This document shows, one piece after another, positions 45,633-55,394 of a stretch of DNA of 58,038 nucleotides. Below the pieces are notes generated by a model. That model did no database searches. It was not told where the DNA came from and saw only the letters and a list, made by a program, of their open reading frames with translations. The DNA is from Cupriavidus sp. 2SB (lineage in GTDB: Bacteria > Pseudomonadota > Gammaproteobacteria > Burkholderiales > Burkholderiaceae): NCBI RefSeq assembly GCF_005503625.1, contig NZ_SCMX01000043.1:1-58038 (forward strand), in the 5' to 3' direction. Positions within the stretch are counted from its first letter, which is position 1, and each line of letters starts with the position of its first letter. The position numbers were made by a program, and so were the translations under genes.

Positions 45633-46046
45633 CTACGAGCGGACCAGATTCAGCTGGCTGTCGTCATGCAGCCCCGCCGGAGCGGAAGACTGCGGCGCCG
45701 ACAACTGCCCGGCCTTGCCGTGCAACGCCTGGCCGTTGGAGGCCATAACGCCACTTTGCGGCATTGCCGGGCGATCCACCCGTTCGCGCAACTCCTTGCC
45801 CGCCTTGAAGTGCGGCACCCGTTTCTCGGGCACCAGCACTCGTTCGCCGGACTTGGGGTTGCGACCCACGCGAGGCGGCCGCTTGTTCAGACCAAAGCTG
45901 CCGAAGCCACGGATCTCGATACGATGACCATCGGCCAGAGCCTCGGACATCGCGTCGAGTATCGTTTTCACTGAAATGTCCGCATCCCGCAGCAGCAACT
46001 GCGGAAAACGGGCAGCCAGTTTCTCGACGAGCTCAGACTTGGTCAT
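45633..46046 (-). CDS. ihfB: Integration host factor beta subunit with extended tail
   Basis: The 137-residue protein has the full HU/IHF fold ([40 protein letters not shown]; the beta-arm proline region). The usual family length is about 94-100 residues. The roughly 40 extra C-terminal residues ([18 protein letters not shown] onwards) are low-complexity and probably disordered; I recall a similar tail in Ralstonia-type relatives. With IHF-alpha it bends DNA. It lies 33 bases after rpsA. Confidence 0.95.
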   Translation of the reverse strand: MTKSELVEKLAARFPQLLLRDADISVKTILDAMSEALADGHRIEIRGFGSFGLNKRPPRVGRNPKSGERVLVPEKRVPHFKAGKELRERVDRPAMPQSGVMASNGQALHGKAGQLSAPQSSAPAGLHDDSQLNLVRS

Positions 46047-46079
46047 GGGCGGTCTCGCTGTTCGCGCGGCGCTCGTAAA

Positions 46080-47774
46080 TTACTGGTTGTCCTGGCCCAG
46101 CTTGGCCTTCAGCAGCGCGCCCAGGTTGGTCGTACCAGCGGCGCCGGTATCAGCCTGGAACTTCTGCATGGCTTCTTGCTGGTCAGCACTGTCCTTGGCC
46201 TTGATCGACAGGTTGATGTTGCGCGACTTGCGGTCGACGTTCACCACCAGTGCGGTGATCTGCTCGCCTTCCTTCAGCACGTTGCGGGCATCTTCCACGC
46301 GGTCTGCGGAGATTTCCGAAGCACGCAGGTAGCCTTCCACGTCGTCTGCCAGTTGCACGACAGCACCCTTCGGATCAACAGTCTTGATCGTGCCGGTAAC
46401 GAGCGAACCCTTGTCGTTAGCCGAGATGAAGTTGTTGAACGGATCGCCCGACAGCTGCTTGATACCCAGCGAGATGCGTTCCTTGTCGACGTCGATGCCC
46501 AGGACGACAGCTTCCACTTCGTCGCCCTTCTTGTACTTGCGCACGGCTTCTTCGCCCGTCTCTTGCCACGACAGGTCCGACAGGTGCACCAGGCCGTCGA
46601 TGCCGCCCGGCAGACCGATGAACACGCCGAAGTCGGTGATCGACTTGATCTGGCCGGCCAGCTTGTCGCCCTTCTTGTGGTTGCGGCTGAAATCGTCCCA
46701 CGGGTTGGCCTTGCACTGCTTCATGCCCAGGCTGATACGACGCTTGTCTTCGTCGATATCCAGAACCATGACTTCGACTTCGTCGCCCAGCTGGACAACC
46801 TTCGACGGGGCCACGTTCTTGTTGGTCCAGTCCATTTCCGACACGTGGACCAGGCCTTCGATACCGGCTTCGATTTCCACGAATGCGCCGTAGTCGGTCA
46901 GGTTCGTCACCTTGCCGAACAGACGCGTGCCTTGCGGGTAACGGCGCGAGATGCCCACCCACGGATCTTCGCCCAGTTGCTTCACGCCCAGCGAGACGCG
47001 GTTCTTTTCCTGGTCGAACTTGAGGATCTTGGCGGTGATTTCCTGACCAACCGACAGCACTTCGCTCGGGTGGCGGACACGGCGCCAGGCCAGGTCGGTG
47101 ATGTGCAGCAGGCCGTCGATACCACCCAGGTCCACGAACGCGCCGTAGTCGGTGATGTTCTTGACGATACCGTTGACGATCGCGCCTTCCTTCAGCGTTT
47201 CCATCAGCTTCTGACGCTCTTCGCCCAGCGTGGCTTCCACCACGGCGCGACGCGACAGCACGACGTTGTTACGCTTGCGATCGAGCTTGATGACCTTGAA
47301 TTCCAGGGTCTTGCCTTCGTACGGCGTGGTGTCCTTGATCGGACGCACGTCGACGAGCGAACCCGGCAGGAATGCGCGGATGCCGTTGACCATGACAGTC
47401 AGGCCGCCCTTGACCTTGCCGGTCACGGTACCCGAGATGATCTCGCCGTCTTCCAGCGCCTTCTCGAGGTTCAGCCACGATGCCAGGCGCTTGGCCTTGT
47501 CGCGGGAGAGAATCGTGTCGCCATAGCCGTTCTCGAGTGCATCGATGGCCACGGAGACGTAGTCGCCGGCCTGCACTTCGAGTTCGCCCTGGTCGTTCAG
47601 GAACTCCTCCACCGGCACAAATGCTTCGGACTTGAGGCCGGCATTGACGACCACGAAGTTGTGGTCGATGCGCACGACTTCAGCGGAAATCACTTCGCCA
47701 GCCTTCATATTGGAGCGGGCGATCGATTCCTCGAACAGTGCGGCAAAGGATTCGTTAGTTTGCAGGTCGGACAT
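46080..47774 (-). CDS. rpsA: 30S ribosomal protein S1
   Basis: The 564-residue protein has six S1 RNA-binding OB domains, visible as repeats of [29 protein letters not shown] type. Examples are [19 protein letters not shown] and [19 protein letters not shown]. It brings mRNA to the ribosome. ATG 47774 ([18 protein letters not shown]) is the standard start. The 181-bp gap before it (47775-47955) has no gene and likely holds the leader where S1 represses its own synthesis. Confidence 0.97.
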   Translation of the reverse strand: MSDLQTNESFAALFEESIARSNMKAGEVISAEVVRIDHNFVVVNAGLKSEAFVPVEEFLNDQGELEVQAGDYVSVAIDALENGYGDTILSRDKAKRLASWLNLEKALEDGEIISGTVTGKVKGGLTVMVNGIRAFLPGSLVDVRPIKDTTPYEGKTLEFKVIKLDRKRNNVVLSRRAVVEATLGEERQKLMETLKEGAIVNGIVKNITDYGAFVDLGGIDGLLHITDLAWRRVRHPSEVLSVGQEITAKILKFDQEKNRVSLGVKQLGEDPWVGISRRYPQGTRLFGKVTNLTDYGAFVEIEAGIEGLVHVSEMDWTNKNVAPSKVVQLGDEVEVMVLDIDEDKRRISLGMKQCKANPWDDFSRNHKKGDKLAGQIKSITDFGVFIGLPGGIDGLVHLSDLSWQETGEEAVRKYKKGDEVEAVVLGIDVDKERISLGIKQLSGDPFNNFISANDKGSLVTGTIKTVDPKGAVVQLADDVEGYLRASEISADRVEDARNVLKEGEQITALVVNVDRKSRNINLSIKAKDSADQQEAMQKFQADTGAAGTTNLGALLKAKLGQDNQ

Positions 47775-47955
47775 AAACGTAAGTAGCAATCCGCAGTACA
47801 TTGGCCGGCACGAGGGTCGTGCTCAGTCTGCCAGTGCAGCGGGGTTAGGTTGCAATACACCCGGGCGTCGAAGATTTTCGATCCGGGCTCCTTGGTGTCG
47901 GGGCTTTCCCAACGTTATCGCGCCATCAGCAGCGCGCTTGAAAATTTCTTGCGAG

Positions 47956-48624
47956 CTACTGCGAAACGCGCACGGCGGCGAACCACTCCAGCACCTGCGT
48001 CACCGCCTCGTCCACCGTCATTTCAGAGGTATCCAGGCGATACGCACCCTCTGCGGGACGCAGCGGCGCGGCGGCACGGGAACGATCCCGCGCGTCGCGC
48101 GCCTCGAGGTCACGCAAAAGGTCTTCGATATTAGCAGAAATTCCCTTATCAATCAATTGTTTATAGCGCCTGCGGGCGCGCGCCTCGACACTCGCGGTCA
48201 GGAATACCTTGAGCGGGGCCTCCGGGAAGATCACCGTGCCCATATCGCGGCCGTCCGCCACAAGGCCGGGGAGCTTGCGGAAACCACGCTGAAGTGCCGT
48301 CAACGCATCGCGAACCGGCTGATGCACGGCCAGCGCCGAGGCCCGGTTGCCAATGGCTTCCTGGCGGATCAATTGACTGACTTCCTCGCCTTCGAGCCAG
48401 ACCCGATCCGGGCCGAACTTCACATCGAGGCGCAGGGCAATCTTTGCGAGGGTATCCACCTCCTGCACGTCGACATTGGCGCGATCGCTGGCCAGCGCCA
48501 CGAGCCGATAGAGCGCGCCGCTGTCGAGGAGGTGAAAGCCGAGGGCGTCTGCCACCTTATGGGCCACCGTGCCTTTGCCGGATGCGGTCGGACCATCAAT
48601 GGTGATGACGTCGATAATAGTCAT
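47956..48624 (-). CDS. cmk: Cytidylate kinase
   Basis: The 222-residue kinase phosphorylates CMP and dCMP. The P-loop is [20 protein letters not shown] at the N-terminus, followed by [11 protein letters not shown] and [13 protein letters not shown] for nucleotide recognition. The lid region is [14 protein letters not shown]. It lies between aroA and rpsA, the conserved beta- and gamma-proteobacterial order. Confidence 0.97.
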   Translation of the reverse strand: MTIIDVITIDGPTASGKGTVAHKVADALGFHLLDSGALYRLVALASDRANVDVQEVDTLAKIALRLDVKFGPDRVWLEGEEVSQLIRQEAIGNRASALAVHQPVRDALTALQRGFRKLPGLVADGRDMGTVIFPEAPLKVFLTASVEARARRRYKQLIDKGISANIEDLLRDLEARDARDRSRAAAPLRPAEGAYRLDTSEMTVDEAVTQVLEWFAAVRVSQ

Positions 48625-48689
48625 TCTTTATTGGTTAGCTTGAAACTATTGATTTCCGGAATCAATCGTGAATCGTTACGATGGGGACC

Positions 48690-48743
48690 ATGGTTGCGCG
48701 GCGGCGCGTTACTACCCGCCCCCACAAAAGGCTGCGCAACCAT
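48690..48743 (-). repeat. Long-loop inverted repeat between aroA and cmk
   Basis: ATGGTTGCGC (48690-48699) and GCGCAACCAT (48734-48743) are a perfect 10-bp inverted repeat with 34 bases between. It starts 8 bases past the aroA stop. There is no T run. It could be a weak Rho-independent or processing structure, or a remnant palindromic element. Confidence 0.45.
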
Positions 48744-48751
48744 CCTCATAC

Positions 48752-50065
48752 TTACTGCGTCACGCCGCCAAATACCGCGAAGTATTCCGGGAACGTCTTG
48801 GCGACGCAGCCTGGTTCGTTGATCCGCACCGGTAACGGACCAAAAGCGGCCAACGAGAAACACATGGCCATCCGATGATCATCATAGGTGTCAATTCCGT
48901 CCGCCGGAGTCTGCCAGGTTGACGGCGATGCCGGTGGCGTCACTTTCAGGTAATCCGCACCCTCTTCCACGTCCGCGCCAAGCTTGCGCAGCTCGGTTGC
49001 CATCGCAGCAATCCGATCCGTTTCCTTGACGCGCCAGCTCGCGATGTTGGTCAGCGTGGTGGTGCCGTCCGCAAACAGCGCGGCCACGGCCAGCGTCATC
49101 GCCGCATCGGGAATATGGTTGCAGTCGAGTTCGATGCCGTTCAGCCGGCCATCGTCGCGCTCGGTACCGCGCACTTCGATCCAGTTATCGCCTGCCATCA
49201 CGTTGGCGCCCATGCGGTTCAGCGCGTCGGCAAAGCGCACGTCCCCCTGGATGCTCGACAGGCCCACGCCCTCCACACGCACCGGGCCACCACCGATGGC
49301 GCCGGCCGCCAGGAAGTACGAAGCCGTCGAGGCGTCGCCTTCCACATAGATCTCTCCCGGCGACTGGTACTGGGCTTCGGCCGGCAGGATGAACCGCTCC
49401 CAGCCCTGGCGTTCCACATCGATGCCGAAGCGGGCCAGCAGGTTCAGCGTGATCTCGACGTACGGCTTCGAGATCAGCTCACCCACCATTTCGATTTCGA
49501 TCTTGCCGGACGCCGACTTGGCCATCGGTAGCGTCATCAGCAACGCAGTCAGGAACTGGCTGGAAACATCGCCGCGCACGCGGATCGGCGCGTCGATACG
49601 GATTTCGGCAGGCTGGATCTGCAACGGCGGATAGCCGGGCGTACCCAGATAGTCGATAGCAGCCCCCACCTGCCGCAGTCCGTCGACCAGATCGCCGATC
49701 GGCCGCTCGTGCATGCGCGGCACCCCGCTCAGCTTGTACGCGCCGCCCTGCAGGGCCAGCGCGGCAGTCAGCGGACGGATGGCGGTGCCGGCATTGCCCA
49801 TGAACAGGTCAGCCGATTTGGTCGGAAACTGCCCACCCACGCCCGTCACGATGCAGTCGCCGCCATCGCGCCGCCATGTCACGCCCAGCATGTTCAGCGC
49901 TTCGAGCATGACACGCGTGTCGTCGGAATCGAGCAGGTCCCGCACGCGGGTTTCGCCGGTGGCCAGTGCGGCCAGCAGCAGCACTCGATTGGAAATGCTC
50001 TTCGAGCCGGGCAGGCGGACCGTACCCGATGCACGGGTCAGGGGGCCGAGGGTCAGATGTTCCAT
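48752..50065 (-). CDS. aroA: 3-phosphoshikimate 1-carboxyvinyltransferase (EPSP synthase)
   Basis: The 437-residue shikimate-pathway enzyme joins shikimate-3-phosphate and phosphoenolpyruvate. Class I motifs are [20 protein letters not shown], the PEP/glyphosate loop [16 protein letters not shown], and [14 protein letters not shown] near the C-terminus. The loop shows the unaltered, glyphosate-sensitive Gly and Pro positions. It follows tyrA by 41 bases in the aromatic cluster. Confidence 0.97.
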   Translation of the reverse strand: MEHLTLGPLTRASGTVRLPGSKSISNRVLLLAALATGETRVRDLLDSDDTRVMLEALNMLGVTWRRDGGDCIVTGVGGQFPTKSADLFMGNAGTAIRPLTAALALQGGAYKLSGVPRMHERPIGDLVDGLRQVGAAIDYLGTPGYPPLQIQPAEIRIDAPIRVRGDVSSQFLTALLMTLPMAKSASGKIEIEMVGELISKPYVEITLNLLARFGIDVERQGWERFILPAEAQYQSPGEIYVEGDASTASYFLAAGAIGGGPVRVEGVGLSSIQGDVRFADALNRMGANVMAGDNWIEVRGTERDDGRLNGIELDCNHIPDAAMTLAVAALFADGTTTLTNIASWRVKETDRIAAMATELRKLGADVEEGADYLKVTPPASPSTWQTPADGIDTYDDHRMAMCFSLAAFGPLPVRINEPGCVAKTFPEYFAVFGGVTQ

Positions 50066-50106
50066 GGTCTTGGCAGCATGGCCATCACGCTAATGGCGCG
50101 ACAGCG

Positions 50107-51009
50107 TCAGGGTTCTACGTTATGGAGGGCGGTCGCACGCGCGGCGCCCCATTTCAGGCGGGTCTCGCTGGCGCGCTTGAATACGCGCTCCAGCGCCTCA
50201 CCATCGCCCGCCTTGATCTGCTTTTTCAGATAGCCGAGCACTGCTTCGTACGTGTCGATCTCGCGCAGCAGAGCATCCTTGTTCGCGACACAGATATCGC
50301 GCCACATCTCCGGCGACGAGGCCGCGATGCGCGTGAAATCCCGGAAGCCGCCACCTGCGAAATCCAGCTTCAACGCGGCGTCCTCCGCATTGGCGGTCTG
50401 CGCCACCAGCGCGTAGGCCAACACGTGGGGCAGATGACTGACGGATGCGAACACGGCATCATGCTGCACAGCGGACATCACGTGGCAATCGGCGCCTGCC
50501 GACTCCCACATCGCGCGCACCGCGGCCACATCGGTGCGGCTGTTCTCCTGCAGCGGGCACAGCACCACTTTCTTGCCGAGATACAGATCGTTCAGCGCAG
50601 CTTCCACGCCGTTCAACTCTCGCCCGGCGATCGGGTGGGCGGGCACGAACTGGGCAACCTTGTCACCGAGTGCCGTCTTGGCCGCCATGATCACGTCGGA
50701 CTTCGTACTGCCCGCATCGGTGACAATCGTGCCCGGTTCCAGGTGCGGCTCCAGCGCATGCAGCAACGCAAAGTTCTGCGCCACCGGCGCGCACAGCACG
50801 ATCAGGCTGGCGCCACGTGCGGCGTCGGCCAGCGACGTCGCGGCCTCGTCGATTACGCCAAGCTTCATGGCCTTGTCGAGCGACGCCGCCGAGCGGCCCA
50901 CTCCCACGACGGTGCCCACTACGCCGGCACGCTTGAGCGACAGCGCCAGCGATCCGCCGATCAGGCCGACACCGACAATCACAACACGGGAAAAATGCAG
51001 AGCGTTCAC
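50107..51009 (-). CDS. tyrA: Prephenate dehydrogenase
   Basis: The 300-residue enzyme makes 4-hydroxyphenylpyruvate on the tyrosine route. The NAD fold is VVIVGVGLIGGSLALSLKRA and the catalytic His is in VPAHPIAGRELNGVEAAL. The C-terminal helical domain is standard, with no ACT domain. I use GTG 51009 (MNALHFSRVVIVG). Another GTG overlapping the hisC stop as GTGA (start 51033) is equally plausible and would couple translation with hisC. Confidence 0.93.
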   Translation of the reverse strand: MNALHFSRVVIVGVGLIGGSLALSLKRAGVVGTVVGVGRSAASLDKAMKLGVIDEAATSLADAARGASLIVLCAPVAQNFALLHALEPHLEPGTIVTDAGSTKSDVIMAAKTALGDKVAQFVPAHPIAGRELNGVEAALNDLYLGKKVVLCPLQENSRTDVAAVRAMWESAGADCHVMSAVQHDAVFASVSHLPHVLAYALVAQTANAEDAALKLDFAGGGFRDFTRIAASSPEMWRDICVANKDALLREIDTYEAVLGYLKKQIKAGDGEALERVFKRASETRLKWGAARATALHNVEP

Positions 51010-51029
51010 GGATTCAAACCTGCCTGGAT

Positions 51030-52154
51030 TCACTTCAACGCCTGCTCGAGCGCCGCGATGCACGCGGCGTTCTCGTCGGGCAAACCAATCGTGATACGCA
51101 ACCACTGCGGCAACCCATAGTTCGCCACGGGCCGCACGATCACACCCTGCTTGAGCATCGCCAGATTCACGCGCGCGCCAGCGCCATCGTCGGTCCCCAC
51201 GCGGACCATGACGAAGTTGCCCGACGACGGGACGTATTCCAGACCCAACCGCTCGAAGGCGGCCACCAGTTGCGCCTTGCCAGCGCGGTTCAGTGCCGCG
51301 CTGCGTTGCAGGAAATCTGCATCACCCAGCGCTGCCACCGCAGCGGCCTGCGCCAGGCTGTTGACATTGAACGGCTGGCGCACACGATTGAGCAGGTCGG
51401 TCAGCGGGGGCTGCGCTACGCCGTATCCCACGCGCAAACCCGCGAGGCCGTACGCCTTCGAGAACGTCCGGGACACCATCAGGTTGGGATACTTCCGCAC
51501 CCATGCCACGGACTCGTATTGTTGCGCCGGATCGAGATACTCGTTGTACGCCTCGTCGAGCACAACCACGACGTGCGACGGCACCTTTGCAAGGAACGCT
51601 TCGATCTCGGCTGCGGACACGAACGTGCCCGTCGGATTGTTCGGATTGGCAACGAACACCAGCTTCGTGTCGGGCGTGATGGCGGCAGCCATCGCATCGA
51701 GATCATGACCGTACTGACGCGACTTCACCTCGATGGCCCGCGCACCCACTTCCTGCGTAGCCAGTGCGTAGACCGCGAACGAATACTCGGCATAGACGAT
51801 CGATTCACCGGCGCGCACCAGCGCGTGCGCGGCCAGCTCCAGAATATCGTTGCTGCCATTGCCCAGCGTCAGCCATTCCGCCGGCACGTCATACTTTTCC
51901 GACAACGCTGCCTTCAACGCAAAGCCGTTGCTGTCGGGATAGCGGCCCAAATCTTCCACCGCCTCTGCGACGGCGGCCTTGGCCGAAGCCGGCATGCCGA
52001 GCGGATTCTCGTTCGACGCCAGCTTGACGATGCGCGCCTCATCGAGTCCGAACTCGCGCGCAACCTCGGAAATCGGCTTTCCTGCGATGTACGGCGAAAT
52101 CTTCCGGACGTAGGTGGGACCGAAGTAGTCTGCCGCGTTACCCTGCTCTGCCAT
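51030..52154 (-). CDS. hisC: Histidinol-phosphate/aromatic aminotransferase HisC
   Basis: The 374-residue fold-type I PLP enzyme has VANPNNPTGTFVSAAEIEAF, VLDEAYNEYLDP and the PLP-lysine RTFSKAYGLAGLRVGYG. Lying between pheA and tyrA, and not in a his operon, suggests it serves as the aromatic aminotransferase for Phe/Tyr synthesis, with or instead of the histidine step. ATG 52154 starts 12 bases after pheA. Confidence 0.93.
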   Translation of the reverse strand: MAEQGNAADYFGPTYVRKISPYIAGKPISEVAREFGLDEARIVKLASNENPLGMPASAKAAVAEAVEDLGRYPDSNGFALKAALSEKYDVPAEWLTLGNGSNDILELAAHALVRAGESIVYAEYSFAVYALATQEVGARAIEVKSRQYGHDLDAMAAAITPDTKLVFVANPNNPTGTFVSAAEIEAFLAKVPSHVVVVLDEAYNEYLDPAQQYESVAWVRKYPNLMVSRTFSKAYGLAGLRVGYGVAQPPLTDLLNRVRQPFNVNSLAQAAAVAALGDADFLQRSAALNRAGKAQLVAAFERLGLEYVPSSGNFVMVRVGTDDGAGARVNLAMLKQGVIVRPVANYGLPQWLRITIGLPDENAACIAALEQALK

Positions 52155-52166
52155 GATCTGCTCCGG

Positions 52167-53330
52167 TTACTTGCTCGACGGGTAAGAGCCCAGCACTTTC
52201 AGATATGCCGCATTGGCGCGCAGCATGTCGATCGCGCGCGCTACGGACGGATCGTGTTGATGGCCTTCCACATCGACATAGAAGTAGTACTCCCACGCCC
52301 CGCTACGTGCCGGACGCGATTCGAAACGGCACATCGACACGCCGTTCTCGGCCAGCGGCGCCAACAACTGATACACCGCGCCAGCCTTGTTCGGCACCGA
52401 CAGGATCATCGACGTCTGGTCACTGCCCGACGGCTCCGTCTCGTAACGGCCGATCACGGCAAAGCGCGTGCGGTTGTGCGGATCGTCCTGGATATGCGTG
52501 CGGACAATGTGCAGGTGATAGCGGTTGGCCGCAGACTCACCTGCGATCGCTGCCACGGTAGGATCCTCGCTTGCCATGCGCGCGGCCTCGGCGTTGCTCG
52601 ATACGGCCTGCCGCTCCAGATGCGGATAGTTCGCGGTCAGCCAGTGCTGACACTGCGCCAGCGCCTGCGCGTGGGCGCGCACTACCTTCACGCCCTTCAT
52701 GTCAGGCGTGGAAGCCATCAGGTTGTGATGCACCTTCAGCGCAATCTCGCCGCTGATCTTCAGCGAAGTCTGCAGGAAAAGATCGAGCGTGCGCGACACC
52801 GCGCCTTCGGTCGAGTTTTCCACCGGCACCACGCCATACTCGACGGTACCCGCCTCCACGGCGCGGAACACCTCGTCGATGCTCGGGCACGGCACGCCCG
52901 AGACCTCATGGCCAAAATGCGCGTACAACGCCTGTTCCGAGAACGTGCCGGCCGGGCCAAGGAATGCAATCTCCAGCGGCTTCTCCAGCCCACGACAGGC
53001 CGACATCACCTCACGCCAGATGGACGCCACGCTCTCGCCGAGCAATGGCCCTGGATTGGCACCCTGCACCTTGCGGATGACCTGCAGTTCGCGCTCGGGC
53101 CGAAACACCGGCGCACCGTATTTCTTCTTGACCTCGCCCACGTCGAGCGCCAGTTGCGCACGGCGGTTCAGCAGCGCCAACAGTTCACGGTCAACGGTAT
53201 CGATCTGGTCGCGCAACGGCGCGAGGTCTGCTGACAGCGCCTGTTCCTGCGGACTCGGTCCCGGATTGGAGCCGTGGGCGTCGGGGCGTTGCACGCCGGC
53301 ATCTGCGCCCGGCTTGTCTTGCTGTGTCAT
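52167..53330 (-). CDS. pheA: Chorismate mutase/prephenate dehydratase (P-protein)
   Basis: The 387-residue fusion has an AroQ chorismate mutase (LRDQIDTVDRELLALLNRRA, about residues 38-115). The prephenate dehydratase part follows (IAFLGPAGTFSEQALYAHF, VVPVENSTEGAVSRTLDLF). The C-terminal ACT domain carries the ESRP motif (NGVSMCRFESRPARSGAWEY) that binds Phe for feedback inhibition. The N-terminal 35 residues are disordered. ATG 53330 is the first start in frame before the mutase; the frame to 53555 is an artefact. Confidence 0.96.
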   Translation of the reverse strand: MTQQDKPGADAGVQRPDAHGSNPGPSPQEQALSADLAPLRDQIDTVDRELLALLNRRAQLALDVGEVKKKYGAPVFRPERELQVIRKVQGANPGPLLGESVASIWREVMSACRGLEKPLEIAFLGPAGTFSEQALYAHFGHEVSGVPCPSIDEVFRAVEAGTVEYGVVPVENSTEGAVSRTLDLFLQTSLKISGEIALKVHHNLMASTPDMKGVKVVRAHAQALAQCQHWLTANYPHLERQAVSSNAEAARMASEDPTVAAIAGESAANRYHLHIVRTHIQDDPHNRTRFAVIGRYETEPSGSDQTSMILSVPNKAGAVYQLLAPLAENGVSMCRFESRPARSGAWEYYFYVDVEGHQHDPSVARAIDMLRANAAYLKVLGSYPSSK

Positions 53331-53424
53331 ATCAGGGCCTGTGGGCCGCGCGTCGTGGCGGCCTCGGAAAAGTCTGGGGCAACGACGGCCCGCCGCACAG
53401 GCAGCGGGGTCGGATACACCGCCG

Positions 53425-54588
53425 TCAAGCGGCGGTGCGCTCGAATTCGCGCATGAACTCGACCAGCGCGGCAACCCCTTCGAGGGGCATTGCGTTGTAG
53501 ATGCTGGCGCGCATGCCGCCCACGGACTTGTGGCCCTTGAGCTGTACCAGGCCATTCGCGCGCGCCTGGGTCAGGAACGCTTCGTTGCGCGATTCGTCGC
53601 GCAGCAGGAACGGTATGTTCATGCGCGAGCGGCAGCTGGGATCGATTTCGTTACGGTAGAAGTCGCTCTGGTCCAGGTAATCGTACAGCGCACGCGCCTT
53701 GGCGATATTGCGCTGCTCGATTGCGGCCACGCCGCCCTGGGCCTTGAGCCATTGGAACACGAGTCCGGCGATGTAGATCGCATAGGTGGGCGGCGTGTTG
53801 TACATCGAATCATGTTCGGCCACCAGACGCCAGTTGAACGCCGACGGGCACATCGGATGTGCGAAGCCGATCAGGTCTTCACGAACGATGACGATGGTGA
53901 CGCCGGCCGGGCCGATGTTCTTCTGCGCACCGCCATAGACTACCTGCGCACGCGACCAGTCGATAGGTCGCGACAGGATATGGCTCGATGCGTCGGCCAC
54001 GACAATGCGTCCCTTGTCGTGCACGCCGGTCTGGCCGATGTCCGGGATCTCCTGGAACTCCACCCCGACGATGGTCTCGTTGGTGCACAGGTGGACATAC
54101 GCGGCATCGTCGGACAGGTTCCACGACTTGGCGTCGGGAATCTTGTGCCACTTCTGATCCTGGCTCGACGCGGCGATATTCACCTCGCTGTAGCGCTGCG
54201 CTTCCTGCTCGGTCTTGACCGACCACGTACCCGTGACCACGAAATCGGTCTTCGGCTTGGCACCCTGCACGCGGCCCGCGAGGTTCAGCGGTACGATGCC
54301 GTTCTGGCCAATCGCCCCGCCCTGCATGAACAGGATGCGGAAATTCTTCGGGATATGCAGCAGTTCGCGCAGGTCGGCCATCGCCTGCTGATGGATGCTC
54401 TCAAAATCCTTGCTGCGGTGACTCATCTCCATCACCGACACCCCGGTGCCACGCCATGACAGCATTTCTTCCGCGGCCTGCTGCAGGACCTCGGCCGGCA
54501 ATGCGGCGGGACCGGGCGAGAAGTTGTAGACGCGCTCGGCCAGCGAACGTTGCAGGCCGGTCAGGGCGGGATTCTGGGGATCGTTCAT
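53425..54588 (-). CDS. serC: Phosphoserine aminotransferase
   Basis: The 387-residue PLP enzyme makes 3-phosphoserine and also acts in pyridoxal-phosphate synthesis. Motifs are [39 protein letters not shown] and the PLP-lysine [22 protein letters not shown] 54588 ([20 protein letters not shown]) is preceded by CCTCC, not a Shine-Dalgarno, and a terminator-like hairpin stands 15 bases upstream. It leads the serC-pheA-hisC-tyrA-aroA-cmk group. Confidence 0.96.
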   Translation of the reverse strand: MNDPQNPALTGLQRSLAERVYNFSPGPAALPAEVLQQAAEEMLSWRGTGVSVMEMSHRSKDFESIHQQAMADLRELLHIPKNFRILFMQGGAIGQNGIVPLNLAGRVQGAKPKTDFVVTGTWSVKTEQEAQRYSEVNIAASSQDQKWHKIPDAKSWNLSDDAAYVHLCTNETIVGVEFQEIPDIGQTGVHDKGRIVVADASSHILSRPIDWSRAQVVYGGAQKNIGPAGVTIVIVREDLIGFAHPMCPSAFNWRLVAEHDSMYNTPPTYAIYIAGLVFQWLKAQGGVAAIEQRNIAKARALYDYLDQSDFYRNEIDPSCRSRMNIPFLLRDESRNEAFLTQARANGLVQLKGHKSVGGMRASIYNAMPLEGVAALVEFMREFERTAA

Positions 54589-54602
54589 GGAGGAAAAAGA
54601 AA

Positions 54603-54633
54603 AATGGCTGCCGGATTGAACCAGGCAGCCATT
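54603..54633 (-). promoter_or_regulatory. Terminator-like hairpin directly before serC
   Basis: AATGGCTGCC and GGCAGCCATT pair perfectly with an 11-base loop. On the minus strand the stem is followed by TTCTTTTTCC, then the serC ATG. GATAAT overlapping the stem start could be a -10 box whose transcript would begin inside the left arm. The stem may therefore block readthrough from DUF2059 while leaving serC free. Confidence 0.5.
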
Positions 54634-54745
54634 ATCCCCCAAAACCCGCGCCCCTTGGACACCGTAGGCGCCCGGAGCGGGGTGGGAACAGCCGGATCGC
54701 CGGACCATCAGGCCCGACGAGGCCGACCGTCGATCACTTGCGTGC

Positions 54746-55312
54746 TTACTTCGAGGCAGCAGTGATTTCCTTCTCGGCGGCGTCGCGCATCGACTTGCCA
54801 ACCTGAGGACCGTACTTCTGCATCATCGAACCCCAGATTTCCTGGGTGGCCTTGCCCTGGTTCTGCATGAACTTCTGGCCCGTCGGCGACTTCAGGAACG
54901 TGGTCAGGTCCTTCAGTTCCTGCGTCGTGTAGTACTTGCCGAACGCGTCGTAGTGCGCCTGGATGGCGTCCTTGCGGAAACCATCGGTGTTGAACGCGGT
55001 GCCCGCGCCATCCACCATGCGCTGCACTGCGCCGTTCTTCTTGAGCTTCTCGACAGCGGCCTGCTTCTGCTTGTCGTTCAGCGTCTTGTTCTCGACCAGC
55101 ACCTGCTCCAGCACCAGCGGGGCTTCCTGCTTCGCACCCTGTTGCCAGTTATCGGCCTGACCCTTCACTGCCTGGTCGGCCTGCATGACGGAAAGCAGTT
55201 CCTTGATGGCCGCTGTCTTGTCCTTGTCTTCCTGAGCGTGCGCACCTTGCGCCAGCATCATGAGCGGAGCGAAAGCAGCCAGAACAGCGATACGTCGATA
55301 GGTTTTGAGCAT
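54746..55312 (-). CDS. DUF2059-family exported protein
   Basis: The 188-residue protein has a signal peptide ([21 protein letters not shown], then QEDKDK) and a mature helical DUF2059 domain ([40 protein letters not shown]). Proteins of this family are periplasmic and of unknown function. It lies between gyrA and serC on the same strand, 82 bases after gyrA. I cannot assign a role. Confidence 0.88.
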   Translation of the reverse strand: MLKTYRRIAVLAAFAPLMMLAQGAHAQEDKDKTAAIKELLSVMQADQAVKGQADNWQQGAKQEAPLVLEQVLVENKTLNDKQKQAAVEKLKKNGAVQRMVDGAGTAFNTDGFRKDAIQAHYDAFGKYYTTQELKDLTTFLKSPTGQKFMQNQGKATQEIWGSMMQKYGPQVGKSMRDAAEKEITAASK

Positions 55313-55394
55313 TATGACTCCCTGGAAAATACGTCCGGATTAGTCCGGTCGGCCGTCTGGCGAGTTCCGGCCGCCGTCCCATTGTTGCAACAAA

